This document shows, piece by piece, positions 58,544-64,000 of a stretch of DNA of 64,000 nt. Both the position numbers and the translations under genes were made by a program. The stretch's first letter is position 1, and every line of letters starts with the position of its first letter. Below the pieces are notes generated by a model. It saw only the letters and a list, made by a program, of their open reading frames with translations, was not told the origin of the DNA and made no database searches. The DNA comes from Planctomycetota bacterium (lineage in GTDB: Bacteria > Planctomycetota > J058), in contig JAMLIC010000001.1 in NCBI GenBank assembly GCA_023954375.1, forward strand, positions 310,001 to 374,000, read 5' to 3'.

Positions 58544-59124
58544 TGAGCCGGCGTCGACGCGCCGCTACACTGTCGGCCGTGACCCGCGCCCCCCGACCGC
58601 TCCTCGCCCTCGCGCTGCTGCTCGCCGCGGCGCCGGTTCCGGCCCAGGAGCCAGCGGCGCCCGGGGTGCTCGAGCGGCTCGCCGAGCTGCTGAGGCCCGG
58701 GCGGCCGATCGGGTTCCAGGTGGTCTTCGAGGCGCTCGAGACCGACGACGACGTGGACTTCAACACGACCGTCGCCGAGGCCCGCCGCATCGACGACGCC
58801 AAGGGGCGCCACCTCGTCGTCGCCACCGCGAGCTACGAGCACGACGGGCAGCCGCACCGCTTCGCGTTCCTGATCCGCGAGGGCGAGCTCGCGCTCGTCG
58901 AGCTCCAGCGGCGCCGCGGCGAGGCGTGGGAGCGCGTCGCGCCCGACGTCTTCTCGTTCGCGCCCGGCGACGACGGGACCACGCCCGACCTCCTCGGCCA
59001 GCATGAGGCCGTCCTGGTCGTTCGGGGGCACTGCACCCCGCGCCGGGGGGCCACGATGCGCAAGCGCGCCGTCGTGGCCCTGCGCACGTTCCACTCGGCG
59101 GAGGGACGACCGCTCGCTTACTGA
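58543..59124 (+). CDS. Exported protein of unknown function
   Basis: 193 residues from ATG 58543, overlapping the fpg stop by one base, so formerly co-transcribed with host fpg. A signal peptide is clear (PRPLLALALLLAAAPVPAQE). The mature part reads FQVVFEALETDDDVDFNTTV, HLVVATASYEHDGQPHRFAF and LIREGELALVELQRRRGEAW, a beta-rich pattern. No family recognised. It converges with and overlaps the small gene at 59118 by 7 bases. Confidence 0.65.
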   Translation: MSRRRRAATLSAVTRAPRPLLALALLLAAAPVPAQEPAAPGVLERLAELLRPGRPIGFQVVFEALETDDDVDFNTTVAEARRIDDAKGRHLVVATASYEHDGQPHRFAFLIREGELALVELQRRRGEAWERVAPDVFSFAPGDDGTTPDLLGQHEAVLVVRGHCTPRRGATMRKRAVVALRTFHSAEGRPLAY

Positions 59125-59417
59125 CCCTCGCGGCTGACCAGCTTGTTGAAGCTGCTCTGCTCGCCCTTCGCGGTCTGCTCCTGGTAGAGCAGCGCCAGGT
59201 TCGACTCCTCGAACTTCTTGAACCAGTCGTCCCAGGAGATGTGCTCGAGCGACTTCTCCCCGCTGTAGCCGGGGAAGTCGATGCGGATCATCCCGGGGTC
59301 GTCGGGCCCGCGCTCGGTGCCCTTCACGCGGGCGGGCTTGCCGCCGCGCGCCTCGGCCCACTTGCGGATGAAGTCGTGGTCGGTCGTGACGTTGGACGTG
59401 CGCGCGGTGCGCGCCAT
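59118..59417 (-). CDS. Small conserved protein of unknown function
   Basis: 99 residues from ATG 59417 preceded by GGAGGAGAGCC. Key stretches: TDHDFIRKWAEARGGKPARV, MIRIDFPGYSGEKSLEHISW, DDWFKKFEESNLALLYQE and SSFNKLVSRE. I recall similar small proteins across many bacteria, sometimes mislabelled as glucan branching enzyme; no enzyme motif is visible here. Cytoplasmic, acidic and basic patches mixed. Confidence 0.7.
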   Translation of the reverse strand: MARTARTSNVTTDHDFIRKWAEARGGKPARVKGTERGPDDPGMIRIDFPGYSGEKSLEHISWDDWFKKFEESNLALLYQEQTAKGEQSSFNKLVSREGQ

Positions 59418-59555
59418 GGCTCTCCTCCGGGCCCCCCGCCTCCCCGGAAGATGGGCGCAAACGTCCTGCCGGCGGTCGCCCGCGAGCCACCGAGGGGTCG
59501 CGGGACAGCGGCGTCCCGCGGGAGCCACCGAGGCGCGGGACCTCGCGCGGAGCTG

Positions 59556-60269
59556 CTACGCGCCGATCCGGAGCGCGCCGGTGCTCTTCGAGACCGGCTT
59601 GCCGCCGCCCGCGACGCGCCGGCGCGCCAGGACCACGCAGGCGTTCTCGTACTCGGCCGCGCTGTCCGCCGTGACCGGCTGGCCGCGCTGGCTCACGCTC
59701 TCTGAGAGCTCCGCCTGCTCCTTGCGCACGGCCTCGACGCGGGCCACCGCCTCGTCGATCTTCTCGTAGGAGGGCTCCTTGACGGCGGGGAGCCCGCCGC
59801 GCGGGGTGCCCTGGGAGGCGGAGTCGTCGAGGAGGGTGGCCGCCGCCGACTGGCTGGCCGAGTCGCCCTGGGAGAGCCTGGCCACGCGGCTGCGGATGTG
59901 GCGGTCCTCGTCGGGGGTCACGTGCCCCTGCTTGATCAGGATGGCGCCGATCCGCAGGCAGTCGCGCCGCTCCTCGAAGCGGCGGCGCTGCTGGTCGAGC
60001 GCCGCCGAGACGGTGGCCTCGTCGACGATCCGCGCCTTGAGCGCCACCCGGGCGTAGGCCTTGTCGACCTTGCGCAGCCCCCGGTAACGGACGTGGAGGA
60101 GGAGGCGCTCGACGCGCCGCGCGCTGAGCAGGCCGCGCTCGACGAGGAGCGCCTCCGGCACCTTCTGGGTCCGACGGGCCTCGCGGGCGAGCGCCTCGGC
60201 CTCGGACTGGCCGAGGTAGCGGCGGTCGACCGCGACCGCGAGCACCGCTGGCAACGCCTCCTGCGCCAT
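59556..60269 (-). CDS. Helical protein related to the kinase N-terminal region
   Basis: 237 residues from ATG 60269 (ribosome site GGAGAGG). Two repeats, ALLVERGLLSARRVERLLLH and AILIKQGHVTPDEDRHIRSR, resemble the pair in the N-terminus of the kinase at 19810-21603 (LAEQGVLSARRAEKV and LLERGVLTATHDQAV). The rest is Ser/Ala/Gln-rich, with a coiled-coil-like stretch KIDEAVARVEAVRKEQAELS. It may be a substrate or adaptor of such kinases; that is inference from shared sequence only. Confidence 0.6.
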   Translation of the reverse strand: MAQEALPAVLAVAVDRRYLGQSEAEALAREARRTQKVPEALLVERGLLSARRVERLLLHVRYRGLRKVDKAYARVALKARIVDEATVSAALDQQRRRFEERRDCLRIGAILIKQGHVTPDEDRHIRSRVARLSQGDSASQSAAATLLDDSASQGTPRGGLPAVKEPSYEKIDEAVARVEAVRKEQAELSESVSQRGQPVTADSAAEYENACVVLARRRVAGGGKPVSKSTGALRIGA

Positions 60270-60476
60270 CTGCTGACCTCTCCTCGGCGAACGGATCGAG
60301 CAACGGGCGGTCCGGGGGGCGGAGGACGATCGGTGCTGAAGTTAAGACGTTCGGAGCGGGCGCCGCACCCATCCTGAGACGCAAATGCGGCTCAGTTTCG
60401 AGGCACCCCGGCCTGTCGGTGGTTGGAGCTAAGGTCTTGAGCCGTCGCATCCACCTCCCCCGGGCGGGACCCCCCC

Positions 60477-61850
60477 GTGACCGTCTCCCTCACCTTCGAC
60501 CGCGGGAGCCTCCTCCTGCGCGGCCCCGTCGACGCGGGGGTCCGGGACCACGTGCCCGACGCGCGCGAGGACGGCCGGGTCGGCGCGCTGCGCGTGCCGG
60601 CGCACCGCTACCACCTCGTCGTCCGCGCGCTCACGGCGCGGGCGCAGCGCTACGACGACCAGGCGCGGGCCTATGGCGTGCTCGACCTCGCGACGCCCGG
60701 CGTCGAGGCGCGCGACTACCAGCGCCAGGCGGTCGACGCGTGGCGCGCGGCCGGGCGGCGCGGCGTGGTCGTCCTGCCGACCGGGACGGGCAAGACGCTC
60801 GTCGCCGCCCTGGCGATCGCCGACACGCGCCGCAGCACGCTCGTGGTCGTCCCCACGCTCGACCTCCTCCACCAGTGGTTCGACCTGCTCGCCGCCCACT
60901 TCGGCGCCGAGCGCGTGGGGGCCGTCGGCGGGGGCGAGCACCGGCCCGCCGACCTGACGGTGACCACCTACGACTCGGCCTACCTGCACCTCGACCGCCT
61001 CGGCGACCGGTTCGGCCTCGTCGTGTGGGACGAGGCGCACCACCTCGCGGCGCCGTCGGCGGTGCAGGCGGCGCGCATGGCGCTGGCCCCCTTCTCGCTC
61101 GGCCTCACGGCCACGCCGGTCGACCCGGGCGACGAGCGGGCGGGCGCGGTGGCCGACGTCGCCGGGCCCGTCGTGTTCCGGCGCGAGATCGGCGACCTCG
61201 CGGGCGACTTCCTCAGCCCCTACGAGGTCGTGCGCGAGAAGGTCCGCCTCGAGCCGGACGAGCGCGCGGCCTACGACGAGGCGAGCCGGCGCTTCCGCGA
61301 CTTCGTGGCCGCGCGCGGGATCCGGCTCGGCGGCCCGCACGGGTGGGTCCGCTTCCTCGAGGCGGCCAGCCGCTCGGCCGAGGGGCGCGCGGCGTTCGCC
61401 GCCTGGCGCGAGCAGCGGCGCCTCGCGCTGGCGGCGCCGCGCAAGCTCGAGGTGCTCGCGCGCCTGCTCGAGCGCCACGCGGCCGACCGGGTGCTCGTGT
61501 TCACGAACGACAACGGCGCCGCCTACGAGGTGTCGCGCCGCTTCCTCGTCCCGGCGATCACGCACCAGACGCGCCCGAGCGAGCGGCGGGCGACGCTCCA
61601 GGGCCTGCGCGACGGGAGCCTGCCGGTGGTCGTCACCTCGCGCGTGCTCAACGAGGGCGTCGACGTGCCGAGCGTGGGCGTGGGCGTGGTCCTCTCGGGG
61701 ACCGCGACGGTGCGCGAGCACGTGCAGCGGCTGGGGCGCCTCCTGCGCAAGGTCGAGGGCAAGCGCGCCGTGCTCTACGAGGTCGTCACCGAGGGCACGA
61801 GCGAGGAGGCCGTGAGCGCGCGGCGGCGGGACCACGATGCTTACCGCTGA
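60477..61850 (+). CDS. XPB/Rad25-like SF2 DNA helicase
   Basis: A compact 457-residue helicase. Motifs: LPTGTGKTLVAAL (about 101), VVVPTLDLLHQW (Ia), VVWDEAHHLAAPSA (about 184), GLTATPVDPGDE (III), VLVFTNDN (IV), TSRVLNEGVDVPS (V), HVQRLGRLLRKVEGK (VI). The N-terminal domain before motif I (about 1-85) matches the damage-recognition region position in XPB. GTG start at 60477. It overlaps the DUF790-like nuclease by 14 bases, the usual XPB-Bax1 pairing for DNA repair or unwinding with incision. Confidence 0.87.
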   Translation: MTVSLTFDRGSLLLRGPVDAGVRDHVPDAREDGRVGALRVPAHRYHLVVRALTARAQRYDDQARAYGVLDLATPGVEARDYQRQAVDAWRAAGRRGVVVLPTGTGKTLVAALAIADTRRSTLVVVPTLDLLHQWFDLLAAHFGAERVGAVGGGEHRPADLTVTTYDSAYLHLDRLGDRFGLVVWDEAHHLAAPSAVQAARMALAPFSLGLTATPVDPGDERAGAVADVAGPVVFRREIGDLAGDFLSPYEVVREKVRLEPDERAAYDEASRRFRDFVAARGIRLGGPHGWVRFLEAASRSAEGRAAFAAWREQRRLALAAPRKLEVLARLLERHAADRVLVFTNDNGAAYEVSRRFLVPAITHQTRPSERRATLQGLRDGSLPVVVTSRVLNEGVDVPSVGVGVVLSGTATVREHVQRLGRLLRKVEGKRAVLYEVVTEGTSEEAVSARRRDHDAYR

Positions 61851-63042
61851 CCTCCTGCGCGCGACGGTCCGCGGCGGGCACGTGCGCCCGCGCTGGCTGC
61901 CGACGGCGGGCCCCGCGGGGGAGGCCGCGCGGGCGCGCGCGGCCGAGCTGATCGCGGCCTTCGAGGCGCACGTCGGGCGGCGGCGCGGCGCGCTCGACGA
62001 GGCGGTCGACCTGCTCGTCGCGGGGCGGCCCGACCCGAAGCTCGACCGCGGGCTGGTGAAGCTGCTCGAGGACCGCGCGACCTTCGTCGGGCTCGCGCCC
62101 GAGGAGGCGGGGGCGCGGCGGGCGGCGGTGTTCGCGGCGGCGGCCGCCGCCCGGCGCGCGGGCGCGTTCGACCGCGGCGCCGTCCTCGCGGACGTCGCCG
62201 CGCGCCTGGAGACGACGGCCGCCGCCCTCGACGACGCCCTCTACGGCGACCTGCGCGAGGCCGAGGCGCTCGAGGCGCTCGAGCCGGTGACCCCCGACGA
62301 GCTGGTCGAGCGCTACAACCTCTCGCTGGCCCAGGCGGTGCTCCTGCGGGCGCTCTCCTTGCGCGTGACCGTCGAGCGCGCCGACCCGCCGCGCCTGCGG
62401 CAGCTCCTGCGCCACGTGAAGTTCCACGGGCTCCTGCAGGCGGCGCGGCGCGAGGGCGACGCCGTGCACCTCGAGCTCGACGGGCCGCTCTCGATCTTCT
62501 CGGCGACGCCGCGCTACGGGGTGAAGATGGCCGGCTTCCTCCCGGCGCTGCTCCTGTGCGAGGCGTGGCGGCTGGAGGCGCAGGTGCAGCTCGGCCACGG
62601 GCGGCACCGGCGGCGCTTCGTCCTCGACCCGTCGGCGGGGCTGCGCACGCGGGCGCGCGACGCGGGCGCGTGGCTGCCGGAGCTGGTCGAGGCGTTCGAG
62701 CGGCGCTTCGCGGAGGTCGCGCCGGCGTGGGAGGTCGACCGGCAGGTGCCGCTCCTCAACCTCGGCGGCGAGGTCGTCGTGCCCGACTTCCGCTTCCGGC
62801 ACCGCGCCTCGGGCTTCGAGGCCTGGCTGGAGGTGCTCGGCTACTGGCGCCGCGGCGCCGTCGACCGGCGGCTGGCGGCGCTGCGCGCCCACGGCGCGCC
62901 GCGGCTGGTCCTGGCCCTCGACCCCGGCCTGAAGGTCGGCCCCGAGCAGCTGCGCGGGCTGGAGGGACCGGTGGTCACCTTCCGCGAGGTCCCCGACGCG
63001 CGGAAGGTCAGGCGCCTGCTCGAGGCCATGCACGCTTCATGA
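61837..63042 (+). CDS. Bax1/DUF790-like nuclease, partner of XPB
   Basis: 401 residues from ATG 61837. Family features: MLTADLLRATVRGGHVRPRW at the start, YNLSLAQAVLLRA in the middle, then LDGPLSIFSATPRYGVKMAG. A PD-(D/E)XK-like core lies at about 310-335 (EVVVPDFRF with Asp, then EAWLEVLGYW with Glu). Bax1 is the XPB-binding structure-specific endonuclease described from archaea; in bacteria DUF790 proteins accompany XPB. The overlap with the helicase gene supports joint function. Confidence 0.85.
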   Translation: MLTADLLRATVRGGHVRPRWLPTAGPAGEAARARAAELIAAFEAHVGRRRGALDEAVDLLVAGRPDPKLDRGLVKLLEDRATFVGLAPEEAGARRAAVFAAAAAARRAGAFDRGAVLADVAARLETTAAALDDALYGDLREAEALEALEPVTPDELVERYNLSLAQAVLLRALSLRVTVERADPPRLRQLLRHVKFHGLLQAARREGDAVHLELDGPLSIFSATPRYGVKMAGFLPALLLCEAWRLEAQVQLGHGRHRRRFVLDPSAGLRTRARDAGAWLPELVEAFERRFAEVAPAWEVDRQVPLLNLGGEVVVPDFRFRHRASGFEAWLEVLGYWRRGAVDRRLAALRAHGAPRLVLALDPGLKVGPEQLRGLEGPVVTFREVPDARKVRRLLEAMHAS

Positions 63043-63080
63043 GAGCGCTCTCATCTTGGCCTCGGGGCGACCCCGAGGCC
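63040..63080 (+). terminator. Palindrome and hairpin after the XPB-Bax1 operon
   Basis: TGAGAGCGCTCTCA (63040-63053) is a perfect palindrome beginning at the stop codon. GGCCTCGGGG, CGA, CCCCGAGGCC (63058-63080) is a perfect 10-bp stem with 3-base loop followed by CCTTG. Likely transcription end, though the T-run is weak. Confidence 0.6.
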
Positions 63081-63134
63081 CCTTGACCTGGCGCTCACGA
63101 CTCGACGATCCTCCCTCCAGGTCGGGGGGGGAGC

Positions 63135-64000
63135 ATGCGCACCGTCGAGGTCCTGCGCGTCGATGGCCTGACGGCCCTCGACGCGGCGCTCCTCCACGCC
63201 ACGGGCGCGGACGAGGTCGCCCAGCGCGTCGCCGCCGAGGCGCGGGCGGCGCTCGCCGGGCACGCGGGGTTCGTGTGGCTGCTCGACGCCCGGCGGACGC
63301 ACCTGGTGCTCGAGGGGCTGGCGCAGGCGCCGGAGACGCTGAGCGCGGACTACCTGCGCCGCTTCACGGCGATCCCGCTCGGGGCCGACCTGCCGGCGGC
63401 CTGGTCGGTGCGGACCGGCGAGGCGCTGTGGTTCGAGTCCCGCGCGGACGTGCTCGCGCGCTTCCCGGCCATGCTGGCGGCCCTCGGCGAGCGGGAGTTC
63501 TCCGGCGGGTGCGTGCCCCTGGGCGACCGGGACGCGCCCGTCGGGGCGGTCGCGGTGCGCCTCACCGCGCCGCAGCGCTTCGACCCGGCCGCGCGTGACC
63601 TGCTCGAGCGGCTGGCGCACGTCGCCGCGCGGGCGCTCGAGCGCGTCCGGCTGCGGCCCGCCCTCGGAGAGGGCGGGCTCTGGTGGGAGGAGGCCGAGGC
63701 CGACGGGTGCCGGGTGTGGTCCGGCGGACCGGTCCTCGGCCACCCCGCGCTCGTCGAGCCGGCGCCGCGCGCCTGGTGGCGCGAGCGGCTGCACCCCGAC
63801 GACGCCGGCCCGACGCTCGCCAGCCTCGAGGCCTTCCGCGCCGCCGGCGAGGAGGAGTGGACGGCGAGGTACCGGCTGCGGCGCGCCGACGGCGACTTCG
63901 TCCTGGTGGAGGACCGCGCGCGGGCGCTCCGCCGCAACGGGGCGGCGCGGCGCATCGTCGGCGCCCTGATCGAGCGCCCGTCGCCGGGCGCGGCCGGCGA
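63135..64000 (+). CDS. GAF-PAS sensor protein, 3' end outside window
   Basis: ATG at 63135 with a strong G-rich/GAG ribosome site; the frame is open to the window end (288 codons seen). Residues about 15-175 resemble a GAF domain (FVWLLDARRTHLVLEGLAQA, GGCVPLGDRDAPVGAVAVRL, FDPAARDLLERLAHVAARAL). From about 185 a PAS/PAC fold begins (RLHPDDAGPTLASLEAF, WTARYRLRRADGDFVLVEDR, GAARRIVGALIE). Such proteins usually continue into a histidine kinase or cyclase domain, which is not visible here. Confidence 0.72.
   Translation, partial: MRTVEVLRVDGLTALDAALLHATGADEVAQRVAAEARAALAGHAGFVWLLDARRTHLVLEGLAQAPETLSADYLRRFTAIPLGADLPAAWSVRTGEALWFESRADVLARFPAMLAALGEREFSGGCVPLGDRDAPVGAVAVRLTAPQRFDPAARDLLERLAHVAARALERVRLRPALGEGGLWWEEAEADGCRVWSGGPVLGHPALVEPAPRAWWRERLHPDDAGPTLASLEAFRAAGEEEWTARYRLRRADGDFVLVEDRARALRRNGAARRIVGALIERPSPGAAG

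Overview
This is a 64 kb stretch of very GC-rich bacterial chromosome. The likely source is Planctomycetota or a similarly GC-rich deep-branching bacterium. The grounds are Hanks-type kinases joined to DUF4388/PATAN domains, FHA domains fused to redox domains, and a helicase with tandem GxTW repeats that I recall from planctomycete proteins. I saw no rRNA, tRNA or CRISPR array, so the assignment rests on gene content alone.

Left host part (1-27,228). A divergent pair of redox clusters comes first. On the minus strand lie a tetraheme c554-like cytochrome, an outer-membrane beta-barrel and a roughly ten-heme lipoprotein cytochrome (6150 to 1). On the plus strand lie a b-type membrane cytochrome, an FHA/ten-heme cytochrome fusion, a double GlcG-like lipoprotein and an FHA/cyclic-nucleotide/4x[4Fe-4S] ferredoxin (6250-13747). 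Together they look like an electron conduit from the inner membrane to the outer membrane. From about 13.8 to 18.45 kb the sequence is full of frameshifts: broken DedA, PLD-like and FHA/coiled-coil genes beginning beside an artificial-looking G/C homopolymer tract. Intact sequence resumes with a GT87-like glycosyltransferase, a Ser/Thr kinase, a DUF4388/TPR membrane protein and a kinase-DUF4388-pseudokinase protein.

Integrated element (about 27,697-58,093, 30.4 kb). A large-serine-recombinase element has split the host formamidopyrimidine-DNA glycosylase gene (fpg/mutM). The two host halves (27229-27696 and 58094-58543) rejoin in frame at a shared TGAAG to give a 305-codon gene. The reconstructed attP has two near-perfect 22-bp inverted arms around this core. 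At its right end the element carries its own highly similar fpg gene, whose copy of the integration site is recoded (TGAAG becomes TCAAG); this looks like a rescue gene for the target it destroys. The left end carries a translationally coupled RHH / small protein / small protein / recombinase operon, a wHTH-AAA+ protein, an iteron-like region, an XRE regulator, and an SF2 helicase coupled to a possible methyltransferase. The middle, lower in GC, is a defence locus: C5-cytosine methyltransferase, Vsr, a 1182-aa protein, a 2147-aa Druantia-like DruE helicase, a Cas4-like PD-(D/E)XK nuclease and a ComEC-like metallo-beta-lactamase protein. The last four are joined by overlapping or near-touching stop and start codons.

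Two insertion sequences have since landed in the element. An IS1634-like IS (6-bp target duplication) splits the metallo-beta-lactamase gene. A second IS (10-bp duplication, with a probable -1 frameshift in its transposase) replaces the C-terminal tail of the element's fpg. Two tandem cysteine-rich small proteins lie between the two ISs.

Right host part (58,094-64,000). The fpg 3' half is followed by a secreted protein, a small conserved protein, a protein resembling the N-terminus of the 19.8-21.6 kb kinase, an XPB-like helicase with a Bax1/DUF790-like nuclease, and the start of a GAF-PAS sensor protein running off the window.
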